Shown here: in pieces, positions 1 through 13,944 of the stretch
How positions within the stretch are numbered: the first letter of the stretch is position 1
Layout of the letters: every line of letters begins with the position of its first letter
Assembly (NCBI GenBank): GCA_963854835.1
Contig: OY978525.1
Span: 22,458,253-22,522,252 of the forward strand
Reading direction: 5' to 3'
Source of the DNA: Megamerina dolium
Taxonomy: Eukaryota; Arthropoda; Insecta; Diptera; Megamerinidae
Length of the DNA stretch: 64,000 bases
Program-made: the position numbers and the translations under genes
The notes under the pieces: model-generated
What the model was told of the DNA's origin: nothing
Seen by the model: only the letters and a program-made list of their open reading frames with translations
The model's database searches: none

Positions 1-802
1 AATGATATTCATTGGTTTTCTGTTGATTTTGTTAAATTTTGCGATGATTCGTTTGTATGCTTAATTTACCAAATAAGCAAAACTTTTATGTATTCAAATA
101 TATGAGCGAATGTGAGTAAATTGTTTTGTTATGTTTTTCTTATTTTATTATTTTATCTGTTTCTTCTTTTACACTACACTATATAGTTTTACCACAGTTT
201 TATTTTATTTTAAATAAATTCTATTTGCGTTTTCACAATGTAATATTGAGATTGTAGGTGTGTGTGTGTGTGTCTATACCCACACATCTCTAAATTGTTT
301 GCGTATTCTTTCTTACGCTATGCTCAAAACACATAAAGTTGAATTTTATATAATATTATGTAATACAATAAAACAGACATGGGCGTCTGTGTGTATATAT
401 ATAGGAAACAGATAAAGTGTATTGGGAATTGAGATTTTCATATAAATATTGTATGTAAAAATGTTTTAGGAAATTTCAGACAATATGTTAATTTAAGTTG
501 TCATTACGAATTTGTGATTATCTCTTAATTTTATTTATTTTTCTTATTCTTAGATAAATTTAATAATATTTTTAAAAGTCAAGAACAGTATCGTATAATT
601 TTTAAGTAAATTTAATAATAAAAATATTATTGATGGCAATGGTTAAATTGGAATTAGAATATAAACTACTAATAAGCAGAGGAGCTAAATATTTCTGTAC
701 CTATTTGGGATCATTGAAATACAATCTAATTCATTGGTGATATGACCCGGTAACGTCGTATTTCTCATCTAACCTAAAAAAAAACTTAGGAAATATTAAT
801 TA
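1..802. other. AT-rich DNA without recognised genes
   Basis: No open frame resembles a known protein. The only structured sequence is a short (TG)n run near 257-273. Confidence 0.6.
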
Positions 803-1100
803 AAATACCCAGAATCGCTCCTAAATGTACAAGTGTATGACCGTTCCCCATAATTTTTTTCTTCGACCTTTTTTGTAAACTTATTTACCTATTATTTCTA
901 TACCCTGTGGGGAGTCCTTTACAAAATTGTCATTTTTACATATTTCGATCCCAAAGTAATCTTAAAATAGGTCAAATATATTAGCATTCATTAATATTTA
1001 AAATTCAACGTTTTTGGCCATATTTACTTACTCCCTATCTCTACTCCTTAAAGAGGCTTTCCTACAAGATCAGTTTAAAAGCACCCGAAAACGCTCAATA
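803..1100 (+). repeat. Two monomers of a diverged ~145-bp repeat
   Basis: Two successive blocks carry the same order of short motifs: a TGTATGACC-like start, a TTCTTCGA-like stretch, a pyrimidine block (clearest at 1029-1050, ACTCCCTATCTCTACTCC) and then CTACAAAATT-like sequence followed by ATTTTTA. The pyrimidine blocks are about 140 bp apart. The same order recurs at 11.1-11.5, 20.2-20.4 (reverse), 29.6-29.8, 38.8-39.2, 44.7-44.9 and 48.5-48.8 kb. Copies are strongly diverged, so the family is old. I do not recognise it. Confidence 0.55.
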
Positions 1101-4100
1101 TCAGGGATTCACACTGAGCGGCCTCTACTAAGCTCTACTATCCTCTACTAATTCCACTGTCTCAATATTTAGCTCAAATATATGTACCTCCCACCTTCGC
1201 CCTTAAGTAGAATTGCTATATAAAAGTTTGGTTGGCAATAATTATAACGACTGTCATGAATATACAAAGGAGTAAATAAAATCGTGTATCGATAATAGTA
1301 ATCATAATGATATGAAGAGAAGAAAATTGAATCATAAGTATACATAACTATATACAAAATGAGAAATGACACATATTTGATTTAATTCTGTTATATTTCA
1401 ATTCAATTATACAAACCCAAATTGCTCAAATTTGGTATCCACATCATACCCTTCCGTTTTTTCTCTAGTTGTAGCATAAAATATTGTAGATAAGGTATTG
1501 AGAGTAGTATAGAAACATTAACCAAAAACTCGTAGTATGGTAGATAGACGAATTCAACAATATCTATCTTAACATATTTATTCAAATTTATCTTTATAAT
1601 TTCATCTAACTATGAATATTTAGTTAACTCGAATAGTTTCATGTTAGGAAATACAGAGTCTTTTAGTATTGTTAATTTATTTGTATATATCGGACAAAGC
1701 ATTGGTAATTAAATATTTATTTATCACACTTATTATATTTATATAATACAATACAACCATTAGTATATAGTCCTGTTTTGTGGCATCAATATTATTGATG
1801 CCATATTATTTTCCATTGTTTCAAATTGACGTATTCGTTCATAGTAACAATAATTTGACACAATACATATTGGCTCCCCAAAATTATCTCAAGTAATGAA
1901 TATTATATTATTATTTAATAGTCTCAAGGCAAAGCCATGTGGTCTAAATGGTGACAATTATCAAACACATTTGTATGCATAACAGCTAATGAAATACGAT
2001 ACACATGCATAATATGATACTTAAGAAGAAGAAAAGACTACGGAAAAACAATAACCGGAATTTTTTTATTGAAATCATTTTTGGAAAACACAAATAACTC
2101 AATTAAACTAAATTAAAATCATCAGTCGAAAAAGGTCACAATTACTATACAATGAACATATAATATTGCATCTAATTAAATTAGCAATAGACAATGGAAG
2201 AAAAAAGAAAAAAATACTATCCTACACAAAATTATAGTAATTTTATGCTTATGATATTATCACAGAAATATAATAGCGTTTTCTGAGTTATGAACATGAC
2301 ATGGCATATCAGGGAAATTATGATAAATGAAAGGATGTGACGTTAGTTTTGGTAGGTCATTAGGACTAGATATGTATTATTTTTAAGGTGACATATTAGA
2401 AACAATTGACTTTCGAGATAACAGTCAATATAAGTTGAGTCGTATTCGACAAAACTCATATGAAAATATACAAAATTTGGCGAAATTTTGAGGAATACTT
2501 TTCTTTAATGCAAACGCCCAACTTAAATTAAAATCAATCTGATTATATACTGGCCTTATGAGATGATCGTATTTAGTCCAGTTTATTCAATTTAAAGTAT
2601 AATAGGAGACGTGCCTTTACACTTGAAGTGACACCTCCCGTATAAGCCAAATAGTCAATAGAGATGATGAGATGATGATCAATGATCAATGATGATCAAT
2701 GATGATCAATAATTGAGATGATTCAACCTTCAATGTTTGTGGATTGAAATTCACACATTTAGGTTTTAATATTGTATTTTTGTATTGTATTGTAATTTTT
2801 AAGTTGTATTTCAGTATTAGTTGACTTGTTCCCATATAAGTTCCTATATACTATCAAGTATTTATACATGAGAATTTGAGAATATCAGCAAATTGTGCTG
2901 ACTTCAAATATTTAAAATATAAAAGTCTTCAAAAATTATGGTTTATTTTAAATGTATAGGCATTTAAGTATTCCTTGAATAATATCTTTTATGTGTACAG
3001 CGTATAGCAATCGTCCTAACCTTTCGCCATTCAACACTGATCATTAAATTTTTTTTACAGATTAATGAAATAGATGAAACATCTCTTAATTACTTATGCA
3101 CTTAATAAACCAGATTTTAAATTAACTTATCCATTGTTCTTATTTTGATCTGTTAAAATTTGTACGCCTGAAGTATGATATGAATATTATAACTTTTTTC
3201 AATGAGTATACCTTGAACAACGATTTAATTTAATGATTTTAGTGAACATTTTTTCAATTAAAATGTGCTGAAGTATGAAAGTATAAGATCTACAATTATA
3301 TGAAATGAGCTATGAAAGTAAATTGCTTCAAACAACTCTGATTGGTGAGGGCACCATTGTATTCATGAATAACAATAGTACCATCCTAAGGGACATTTTG
3401 TCAACAGCGTTTTAGTGTTATCGCGTTAAGGTTATTTCACACATAATGAAGATGAGTAATCAAGGTATTCATAATAAAATTTCATTAAAATCTGAATTAT
3501 ACTATAAATACAGTTAAACTCAAAATTGATCATCTCAAATGGGATGATTTTAGGGAATGTTTTAAAGGGGATATGTACTGTCTTACGAAATATGTACTTT
3601 ATATTTATAAATTGAAATTAACAGAAAAAAAATAAATTAAAGAATTAACGGATATGGTTATAACAGAAAGGGCGACCTTTTGCGAAACACGTACCTTATT
3701 CTAATTTATCTAGTTACGTGATTTCATAAATTATGAACTTTTCATGAACAATCCATACACCTTCAGAGCATTTATAAAATAAAAGCATGTGTTTTGTTTT
3801 CAATTACTAGAAAACGCACTTTTGCTCTTAATAATTTATTTATACTTTTATTTTTCTACTGAGTAGTCATATATGTGTGTATATAGAATATTTAAAAACT
3901 TTCGTTCATAAACAGAAATACATAATATACAATAAAATAGCACTCATTGCTCTAAAAAAGAAGAAAAGTTATGAGAAAATATATATGAATTGACCAATAT
4001 TTTATACAACGTTCATAATTATTTCGTATTTTTTTATTGCTATTCCATAGAATTTTATTTTTCGGCACTCGTCACTACGGCATAGGCTTTAAAAGTTTTG

Positions 4101-4740
4101 TAGCGGTACCATAACAAGAATAAAAACATCATCGGCATTTATTTTATAACTGCCTTCTACTAGGTAATGGTTTCAAAAAAAGAAGCACATACAGACAGAC
4201 ATCGTACTACTACTGGTCATCACCGATGTACTTTGATGTTGATTTGTTTACGATTCAATGAATACCTACCATTATAATAAAGTTTTGTGTTTTATTTCTT
4301 TCTTACAAATATATCGCTATGAATGTGTGTAGATATGTAGGTACCAACATAACCATAAGTATTCCCTTCAATGTGTGTGCGAAGGTGTATAGGAATACTA
4401 TCACATACTAAACATAAGGGATTCATTCATGAGAAAAAATACATACAAACATATTACAAATTCACCTATTGTTGTTATTGCTAATACAGCTTCCTTTCAC
4501 CTACACTTTCACTAATTTTTATTTTATACTCAATGCGAATATTTGCCTGATTTTATAGCCGAGTGAACATGTGCGAACAACAAGAAATTTGAAAATACAA
4601 CTCTGTTCGTTTGTGTGCAAACATCTGCCTGAGTGTGTAGTTAGCCATAAACATTAAATTGAACAATCAATTTCATTGTTTTCTATTGAAAAGAACATAG
4701 TGTATATTTGTGCTCATATATATGTATGAGCTATAGATAT
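1101..4740. other. AT-rich DNA without recognised genes
   Basis: Short open frames near 1.2-1.6 kb are low-complexity and unlike any family I know. The only repeat seen is the small one at 2663-2710. Confidence 0.6.
2663..2710. repeat. Short tandem repeat, GATGATCAAT unit
   Basis: The 10-bp unit GATGATCAAT occurs in tandem with partial units, preceded by GATGA repeats. Confidence 0.8.
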
Positions 4741-4912
4741 GTTTATAATAGAAACCGTTATTTTCATATATTCTCTTTCCTTTAGACTCTCTTTCTCGTT
4801 CTCAACTGCTCAACTGCTCAACTGCTCAACTGCTCTGTTTATAATAGAAACCGTTATTATCATATATTCTCTTTGCTTTAGACCCTCTTTCTCGCTCTCA
4901 ACTGCTCCTCTG
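4741..4912. repeat. 96-bp tandem duplication with an inner 8-bp repeat
   Basis: A block starting GTTTATAATAGAAACCGTTA at 4741 is repeated from 4837 with few differences. Between them CTCAACTG is repeated about 4.4 times (4801-4835). A CT-rich tract follows at 4947-4986. The open frame that runs through it (4739-4945) is a product of the repeat and I do not treat it as a gene. Confidence 0.85.
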
Positions 4913-5013
4913 GTATTCTCACTTTTTATTTTTGAGTATGTATAGAACTCTCTCTTTCTCTCCCTCTCTCTCTCTCACTCTCTCTTAACGTTCTGTTTGT
5001 TATTAATGGTTTT

Positions 5014-6985
5014 TGTTGTTGCTGTTGTTATTCCTATCGGTGTTGATATTTATATTATGTATATTCCAATCGTCCATGTTCATATGTATGTGCATATATG
5101 TATGTAAATTAATTCCTTGGTTATTTACGATAACTACATTTCTTAGCAGAACCTACACAACCGTTTATTATAAATTTGAGCGTCAAACTGAGGTGTTTTC
5201 ATACGTGTGTTGTGTATTTGAAGATGATTATTATGAGGTTAGTTGATGTATCACATAATAGAGCATCCTTTTGAGAAGCTTTTAAAGTATTCCTTTTTTG
5301 AGAACATTAATTTTTTGTATAGTCTCAAGTAAAGACACACGCTTTTGGCTCTCTGAAAATTCTATAAAATGAAAAATTAAGAAAATAATAGAATTGTTAA
5401 ACCAGTTGTTGCTACAACAAAAAAAAAACAATTTGATATAAATTAGTATGTACTTGTACATATAAACCATAAGATATATATTACGATATATGATATAAAA
5501 CATGTCCTTAGGAAATATTCATACTATGTAAGGAAAAGTTTATTCCCAATTTGACCAATTCAATAGGATTTTTTTTTCAAAGACAAATGCTATTTATTTC
5601 GAACTATGCCCACATGTTTGTAAGCAAATCTGAATTCTTTTGTGATCAAATATTTTCAATGACGCAGTTTTTGGAAGAGGTCTGTGACAAAGTTCAAAAG
5701 AACTGATGGAAAAATTTTCGAATAAAAAATTCGAGGAACCACTACTCAGCTACATGTATGATTCGAGTTTGAAATCGACATCTGGATATTAGTATCCCAT
5801 AAAATAGCAGTTATTAAATATGTTTCAGAGCGAAAAGATTTTTTAAATATTAACTGTGCTTTAAAGTGACCGGTAAAATTTACAAAACCAAAATTTTAAA
5901 GAAACCCTAATACTTTTAAATATTGACTATCCGCTCTGAATTTTTCCTTTATATACAAATTTATCTCTGAAACATTTTGAGGTGTGTCTCCTATGTCTGC
6001 GAATTTCAACATATTTCGAAAAAAAACTTTGATGGAAATTCTATTATATTTACTTTTTTCTTTTTACATTTTACTTTTTCCATGGCACTGATTCTTATTT
6101 ATTCTTATATTTATTATATTTGTTTAGACGTTACGAAAACCCTACGCATGAAATTTGTATTTATATACGTTGATTGTGAGTAGGTGAGCATGAAGTACAC
6201 ATAAACATAGTTGAACAAATTGAAATTCTTTTTATCAGAAATCTAATTATTTTTATCCGAATATGAATTCTTTTTGTGCATATTTCTTAAGCCAACGCGC
6301 TGGACATGGAGCTGCGTCTTTTATCTCAAACCAAAATTGCATTTTAAAATGTTTTTAGCTCTGATACGTGCAACAGGTTTTGCTTTCAAATAAATAAAAT
6401 TGTTGATGATTAAATTGAATTAATTGGGGTTTTACAATAATAGCTTTCCCACTTGGACCTCATTCACAAACTAATGAAAAGGTAAGTATATTGGAAACAA
6501 TTTTGCTATCAAAGAAATATTTCGTAAAACATTATGTGCCACAAATACCAAATTAAATAAAATACCTACTTTTTGAAAAATTGTTTTCCTTTCTGTATCT
6601 ATTTATTTGTATTTCATTGAAATTGAGTTGAATTGAATTGAATTGAATTGAATTGAAAATTCACTTGAAAAATCTATCATAAGCAATTCTTTTTAAAAAA
6701 TGAGCAAGCAGGTATATTTTTTGTGGTTGATTCATTGAAATTTCTAGCAACTAAGTTTTAAGTACAACTATAAAAAAATGGAATACTCCCTTTTACAATA
6801 CAGCCTTACATACATATGTATGAATTCGTAGGCGATTTCAGTAAAAAGAACATATACGAGTATAAATAAAATAATCCACCGTCTGCGTTATACAATAAGT
6901 GTCACCACACTTTCTATTTCCATCAATTTATTTTATTTGACCTTATTGTTGTTGGTTCTTGTTCTTGTGACACACACACACATTG
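5014..6985. other. AT-rich DNA; pentamer repeat; possible SINE scrap
   Basis: No gene is recognised. A (TGAAT)n pentamer tract lies at 6621-6657. The sequence at 5676-5705 (TCTGTGACAAAGTTCA and flanks) resembles the body of the SINE at 30.9 kb, too short to be sure. A weak inverted repeat around TTTCAGAGCG / CGCTCTGAA lies at 5825-5940. Confidence 0.5.
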
Positions 6986-6987
6986 TA

Positions 6988-7913
6988 AAGTGTGTTTTTT
7001 TTCGAGGTATACAACTTCAAGTTGGCATTACTGTTCAAGATGGCGACCGATTTAACAGCTGTCAAGTGATTTATTCTCAGTTTGGTTTGGCAATTCATCA
7101 TGAATAGACTCACGCCTGAACAACGCTTGCAAATAGTGCAATTTTATTTCGAAAATAATTGTCGTTGTTCCCGATTTTCATAAGCGAATTTTGTTTAGCG
7201 ATGAAGCGCACTTCTGGTTGAATGGCTACGTCAACAAACAAAACTGCCGCATTTGGAGTGAAGCTAATCCTCAAGTGTATGTCGAAACACCGTTACATCC
7301 AGAAAAACTGACTGTTTGGTGCGCTTTATGGGCTGGTGGAATCATTGGTCCGTACTTCTTCAAAAACGATGATGGCCAGAACGTTACAGTCAATGGTGAT
7401 CGGTATAGAGCCATGATTACTAACTTTTTCATTCCTGAATTGAACAACCATGATGTCCAGGAGCTGTGGTTCCAACAAGACGGCGCAACATGTCACACAG
7501 CTCGTGCCACAATCGATTTATTGAAAGACACGTTTGGTGACCGCCTAATTTCATGTTTTGGACCTGTGAATTGGCCTCCAAGATCTTGTGATTTAACACC
7601 GCTAGACTACTTTCTGTGGGGCTATGTAAAGTCATTAGTCTATGCGGATAAGCCACAAACTCTTGACCATTTGGAACATAACATTCGCCGTGTTATTGCC
7701 GATATACGGCCACAAATGTTGGAAAAAGTCATCGAAAATTGGACGTCCAGATTGGACTACATCCGAGCCAGCCGTGGCGGTCATATGCCAGAAATCATAT
7801 TCAAAATGTAATGCCACAAGATTATCTTTCGAATAAATAAAATTCATGTCAATCGAATAATCCATCGTTGTTTTATTGCAATTTAAAGTTCTATACCTCA
7901 AAAAAAACACCCG
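6988..7913 (+). mobile_element. Internally deleted DD41D (rosa-type) mariner element
   Basis: The ends are inverted repeats: GTGTTTTTTTTCGAGGTATA at 6993-7012 and its near-perfect complement at 7892-7910. TA dinucleotides beside both ends (6986-6987, 7914-7915) fit the TA target duplication of Tc1/mariner elements. At about 0.93 kb the element is shorter than the ~1.3-kb copy at 26.1-27.4 kb; the missing part is the N-terminal and middle transposase coding sequence. Intact ends around a damaged gene mark a non-autonomous derivative. The exact outer boundary is uncertain by a few bases. Confidence 0.85.
7100..7811 (+). pseudogene. DD41D mariner transposase, N-terminal part deleted
   Basis: The reading frame starts with an ATG at 7100 (MNRLTPEQRLQIV, the start of the helix-turn-helix region), then hits a deletion after about 20 codons that shifts the frame. 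The catalytic half is open from just before 7191 to the stop at 7809-7811. It keeps all three catalytic aspartates: FSDEAHF, WFQQDGATCHT and LTPLDYFLWGY. I count 41 residues between the second and third D, which defines the DD41D group. The C-terminus ends RASRGGHMPEIIFKM. The DNA-binding region is lost, so no active enzyme can be made. The 206-residue open frame is about two thirds of the usual ~340 residues. Confidence 0.9.
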
Positions 7914-7915
7914 GT

Positions 7916-9896
7916 ACAATATATTTTGTAATTTCTTTAAAGGCATTTTGTCAATGTCGACAAGCTGCAAGAAGAAGAGAAAACTGAGGAAGGAAAGAAA
8001 ACGAGGTTATTTTTCTGGACAACTGATAATATTGGCAATTAAATTTTCCTGTTTTTTATCTTTTGCTTCTTCAATTTTCCAATATATATCTGTCAGCATT
8101 TGAGATAGGATTACCACAGTCATATGGTTTTCTTTTGCTTTCGCATGTGTGTAATATACTTAATATAGAAATTAATGGAATAATATGGTATCGAATAAAA
8201 TAAAAATACCATATTTATTATAAGTAATATTATACTGATTGGAAGCTCATATGGTGCTTCATATTTAGAATACAATTTATTAAAATTAAGTAACTAGCTT
8301 AAGTTTACGAATAAAATATAAAATAAAATGCAAATGATTTTTAAGAATGTATCTAGAATAAATGCAAGGCAAATCTATCATATCTTTTGAGAACGTAAGA
8401 GATAAGATTAAGAGTAAAGAGCAAGTTTTATTAAATAGATTTTTAGCAAATCTTATTATTCACAAAATGTTTAATGCTAAATAAAAGGATTACCAAATCG
8501 AAATGAAGCATATCGAATCGATAGCCTACATTATGACCTAAGTTCGAAAAAGCATATTTTTGAAAAACTTTTGTGAATTTCTTCTTCCTTCGTTGATAAA
8601 AGTAATTACATGTGCCGAGCTTCAGCTCTACAGCTATACAAACCCGTATAAAAACATACTTTTCAATGAAAGCCAGTCGTGATATTCATCCAATTTAACT
8701 CTTTTTAACATTGTCTGTTTTCTAGAAAGTATGTTTCTATATTCCATTCTATATTTCACTCGTTCATGTCGATTTCCGAATATAAACATTTCCTTATATA
8801 ATATTGTAGAATAAAAATCACTACATTCCTTATAGGAGTATACTTGTACATCAAATCAAAAAACAATAGCGATAAATATTAAATTAATGTATTGTGAAAA
8901 TTGTTTTAAAAATAAACACGAGCCAAATATCTTCGAAAACTTTCAAATATAAACATATAAAAGGATGTGATATAGGAAAAGTGGCCCTTTATTAAGTTAT
9001 TAGTAAAAACATATGCTCAAAGTATTAGTACAGGCATATGTATGAGAATGTATATTTACATACTACAGCGAAATTTTTCAAGTGTGATATGTCATGATAC
9101 GCCATAAGAGCATTCTAGTAACTTGATAAATTTTAGAAGAATAACTTTCTTTCCACTTAGTACATAGTTTTAGGGTACAGATATGGAACAATGCCAAGAG
9201 ATGAAAAGTCATAGGTTTATGTATATGTGAGTGGGTATGAGTGTGGGTGCATACTTGTCAGTGTTTTGTAGCGAAAAAGAAAACTTTTAAGATACATTTT
9301 TACATGGTACATGTTAATATTGTACATATTGTACATTGTATTGTACGTCTGATTATCATGTATGTAAAAGTGAAGAAAAAGTTTTGCAAAAAAAAATATT
9401 TTTTTTTATTTATTTATTATATTCTATTATTGTATTCGTTTATTCTTTTAGTCTTCTTTTTATATAAAACATTTGATTAAGGTTAGCAGACGAATTCTCG
9501 TAGTATAAAAAAATTCAACTAAATTTAAAAAAGTTTGTCTGGAAAAGGGGATAACAAAGGATATAAGAAATAATGCTTACGTTTTTGAAGTTCAAAAATT
9601 ATCTTTAAATTTGGCAACAAGAAGAAATCATAGGGTGTCAAATTTGGAAAATAAGCTGAATGAGGAAGTAATTCGAAATGTAGTTCGTAAATCATTGATT
9701 TTTTTATGTTTTTGGACCGAGAACATCATACGCGGGACCTATGTAAATACGTCGTAACAGCCTGCGTCATGTCAAAATGCTAATTACTTATTGCAATAAT
9801 ATAACAATTAAAAAATAGCCTTCAAAAAGTGCTATCTAAGATGTTGAGAGCCTCCGAATTTTAAGGATTTTTTTCACATTTTATTAACGGCCTGTA
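7916..9896. other. AT-rich DNA without recognised genes
   Basis: No protein-coding similarity is visible. The stretch at 8583-8635, around TGTGCCGAGCTTCAG, has an inverted relative at 21637-21690, which suggests a small unidentified dispersed repeat. Confidence 0.5.
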
Positions 9897-10091
9897 TTCA
9901 TAAATAGCTCAATATTTACTCAAGTTATCGTGCGAACCAGTCAGGTGACAGACAGACGGACGGACGGACGGACGGACGGACATCGTTAAATCTAAAATTT
10001 AAGCGACGCTGATCTCCGGAGATTCCTTCAAGTGGACACAAACATCTGACCGAAATGAATATACCTTGCATATTGCATTATGCAGGGTATA
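9897..10091 (-). mobile_element. Mini-me-like element, terminal fragment
   Basis: Only the core end is present: a stretch matching AGCTCAATATTTACTCAAGT, a (GGAC)n tract at about 9946-9980, the conserved core, and the terminal imperfect palindrome ending GCAGGGTATAAAAA at 10091. The alternating-TA segment seen in the other copies between core and palindrome is missing. It is oriented opposite to the full copy at 15.2-16.7 kb. No protein is encoded. Confidence 0.8.
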
Positions 10092-11084
10092 AAAAAAAAG
10101 ATTATTGCAAAATTTTCCCATAATATCATACGCATTTATAGCTATTATTTTCTAACAAATTTTCTATCTAAAGAAATGAAAATTACAAAATATTATGAAA
10201 TGAGAAAAGCATCAAGCCAAACGACATTTCGAGTGCAGTATGTTAACTCAGAAGCAGAGCAAAAGAAGTCCTTCTTTAAGAGTGTCACAGAAGAAAAGTT
10301 TTTTCGAATATTCTTATTCAAATGTATGTTTGTTTTTCTTTCTGTTGGCCTATCAATCTATCTGCCTCTCTGCTTGGAAACCTATGTGTATGCTTGTGTT
10401 TGTGACTTCAAGTCTTATTGCCTCTGGTGCAATGTTAGGTACATATTATAAATACGAATATCAATACACCTATATTTTGATATGGCTCATACGTCAAAAT
10501 GCCAACAAACAACAACTTATCATGATTTTTAGGTATATTCCTACTCCCTTAAGGCGATGGCGAGATGACGATATAACACACAAAAGGTAGAATATGAGAT
10601 GAGACAATTCAATTGCGACAAATTTCACAGGTGGTGAAATTCGGCAAAAATGTGTATTTAATTGGTCTTCAAAATTAAAAAAGTTCTTGCAAATGTGGTG
10701 TGATCCCTAATATAATTTTGAAGCTTCAAATGCAAAATCCTGTAATGATATTGGTTTTTTTTGTAACTTTTTAAGGGTAGGGCTATTCTATTCTATTCAT
10801 TCTTTACAAAGAAGTGTAATGACATATTTATTACAAAGATGACGCATCGTGTACGAACTAAAATTGGCGAGATTTGACTAAAATATTCAGGAGAGAGTTG
10901 ATAAAGTGGCAAAACGTGTAATAATAATTTTAAGTATAATTTTATGGGGTTCTGCAAAAAAATGCGTTAGTCTAAATGTGGTAAGCGTGAGATGAAAAAT
11001 TGAAAAATAGCCACACAGCTGTGCAGGAGACTCTAATTAAATATTCTTCATCAAAATGTTTTGGAAACATATTGTACTTACTCC
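10092..11084. other. AT-rich DNA without recognised genes
   Basis: Overlapping open frames of about 120 codons (10080-10590) have no recognisable domain and partly overlap the end of the repeat to the left. I see no supported gene. Confidence 0.5.
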
Positions 11085-11485
11085 AAGTTTCATCCCTTAA
11101 GGGGACTCAGCTATTTACAAAATTCACATTTTTCATAAGTTTACTTCCACCGCTCAAGCATAAATCTCTAAATGTGTAAGGTAAATTATCAATCCTGATT
11201 CATTTGTTCACTCCAGCATTTCCCGCGAACATATTTACTCCTATCTCTAAACGCTTCGATAGGTCACCTACAAAATTAATCTAAAAATATTTAAACATCT
11301 GTAAATACCCTCTTATTTGCCTAGGGAACGCCCCATAAAACTCCTCTCCTCAACATTTTACTTAAGCATACTTAACCCATATTAGTACCATTCAGGAGGG
11401 TTCCCCTACAAAATTTATATTTTTACCAAATTGGCTCACACTGATCCCTGGATGCTCCTACAGAGATCAAATGTTTCACCTCGTG
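11085..11485 (+). repeat. Three monomers of the diverged ~145-bp repeat
   Basis: Pyrimidine blocks start near 11088, 11238 and 11379, spaced about 150 and 141 bp. Each is followed by a CTACAAAATT- or TTACAAAATT-like box (about 11120, 11268, 11414). The middle monomer has the best match to the consensus, CGAACATATTTACTCCTATC. This is the longest tandem group of the family here, tied with 38.8-39.2 kb. Confidence 0.6.
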
Positions 11486-13442
11486 CGATTCATTTTTCCT
11501 ATTAAATATTTTTTATCAAGGTATTAATTCTCTATATGGACGAAAAAGGCCATCACTCCGCCCAAAGTGTGAAGTCTTATCAAAAATGATTGCACAAGAT
11601 TTACATAATATGTAAAAAAGTGAATTTAATATTCTGCCAAAATTTATGAATACGCAAAGAAAATCATATTTTTTTCATGCTTTTATCCAATTTTAAGTAA
11701 GTTTGAGCTAATTGAGATCTGCTAAAATCCCTTAATATTAATTTAAAAATAAAATCCTTGAAAGACCTATTTCACGACGAACGACATCACATATTTATGA
11801 TACTCAATATTATTTAAAATGGATAAAAACTTCAAATAATGTAATCTCTACGACGAGTATAACTTTTATAAAATAAGTTTATGCATATAATAAAATCTCA
11901 TAAGCAAAACACAACCTAAATAAAATTCAAAATAAATAATATTCTCAAATTCATAGCTAGCACTTCCTAAATCTGTAACAAATAGTCCGTACGAGTTTTG
12001 AATTACATACAATGAATTTCAAGTTTAAAATAAAATTTAGAAAGAACAAACGATTGCCGTAAATCCAAACAAAACTAATTTACAGCAAACCACCAATTAT
12101 ATTGTAAAATTCAATCCTCTATTTCACACGAATTGTTCAATTGGAAGTCGTTCGTAACTTGTTGTCTGTGTTAATTTTTGTTTGGTTTTGTTCTACAGAA
12201 ATTGAATTTATTATATGTTAGTAATTGTTTTACAACTGTTTTATATTTGATTTATTAGATTTTTGTACTATGTATCTACATCCATAAAGTTTTCCTAAGA
12301 AAATATAGTTGCTGGTAAAGTTTAAGCTCATTTGCACAGGCACATGCACAATCTACACATTATTACTACTACTCCTTCCATTTTATACAAAGAGAATACA
12401 GATACCAATATTACTCAGAAATATGCATAAATGCATTTATTTAAATTTAAATCACATTATGTAGAAAATGCAATTTACGTAATATTAGGAATGGCGAAAG
12501 TGCTGGAACGCAGTGGTTTTAGAAAGTCAGTATGAGTTAAGTAATTACTTGCTATTAAATTTTACTAAGTGCAAATGGGGTAGAAGGCTTTTTGAGCAAT
12601 TTCTAGAGCTGTTTTGTTATTAAAAAAAAAAATTAGTCATATTGCTTTGGTATGACATCGTTGTTGTCCAGTAACTAGTGTATTGCCATTTTGTGCATCG
12701 CATTGCGCAAGTGAATACAACTTTTTTAGAATGAATGATATTTGCCAATCGAGAAATTATTGAATTTCATTAAGGGTTTAATGACTTCTTAAATAGATTA
12801 AGTGAGTTTCGTTATAAAGTCAATAGTTCCGCGGATGACTTTTTAATCATTGCAACAACATAATTTCTTATAAATTAGGAAGTCTGCACTTCGGTAATTA
12901 CACAATTTCAAAAGCAACAATTATTATTTACTAAAAACTACCTCACCGAATTCATTCCAATTACACTTCAAAGATAATTAATGGAATATTCAATCAGTAT
13001 GAAAGCAGAAAAGTTTTTTTGGGCGTGAAGAAAACCTCTTGGTACAACTGTATGGCGTAATCCAAAGTTGATCCACTAACTCTATATTGCAGTAATCGAG
13101 TGGAGAAATGCAACAAATTACCACGAATCATCTGCGTTTCAATTACAGGATCTATGCGACCTTATCCAACATCGGGAAAATGAAGCCCCAATTGGTCTTA
13201 TTCCACAGCAGATCTTTATTCGAAAGTTGTAGGGATTGGTATCTTGTGTTTGAATATTCCTTCATGTGAAAGGTGTCGCAGAACTCTCTCTTACGAAATA
13301 TTTAATATTTCATTTTGGACTATGACTGAATGATTCGCGATATTAATTAAATGTAAATTAATTTAATGTAAAATAATGAACCTTGAATGTACTCTTTTAA
13401 TTACGTCGTTCAATTTTAAACATCTACAAAAAAATTTAATAC
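11486..13442. other. AT-rich DNA without recognised genes
   Basis: I see no gene and no clear repeat. The stretch 13010-13270 is less AT-rich and may be an old transposon scrap, but I cannot assign it. Confidence 0.5.
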
Positions 13443-13612
13443 AAATATTTATATTTCTCTTTCATATAAAATTTATACACATGTCCAATAGTATCATAGT
13501 GACAAATAGCAAATATTGAACTTGACAAAAAAAAAAATATTTATATTTCTATTTCATATCAAATTTATATGTCCAATAGTATGATAGTTTCAAATAGCAA
13601 ATATTGAACTTC
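13443..13612. repeat. ~92-bp tandem duplication
   Basis: A block containing ATATTTATATTTCTCTTTCA, then TGTCCAATAGTATCATAG and CAAATAGCAAATATTGAACT (13443-13523) is repeated at about 13536-13612 with a few substitutions. An A-run separates the two copies. Confidence 0.85.
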
Positions 13613-13944
13613 AAAAGAGAGCACTATATATCTTATATATATTATATCAACATTAATATATATAATGATCATGGTGTAAGGAAAACATTTTGATTCGACC
13701 TCATTGCCATCAATTCATATAAAGTCATGTACGTTCAAAGAGAAATTATCGCAAACGAATACGAAAGATACAGCAAATATGTAGCTCACTTTTTTCCATT
13801 ACAATATATCTGCTGCAGCTGTCTTGGTACTATTGTATACATAGCGTTGCTACCATAACTACCGGACATAATATGGCTAACATCTAGCAAATAATAATGA
13901 ACATTTACTTGAAGTGCTGCTCTACGACAACAGTGTACAGTATA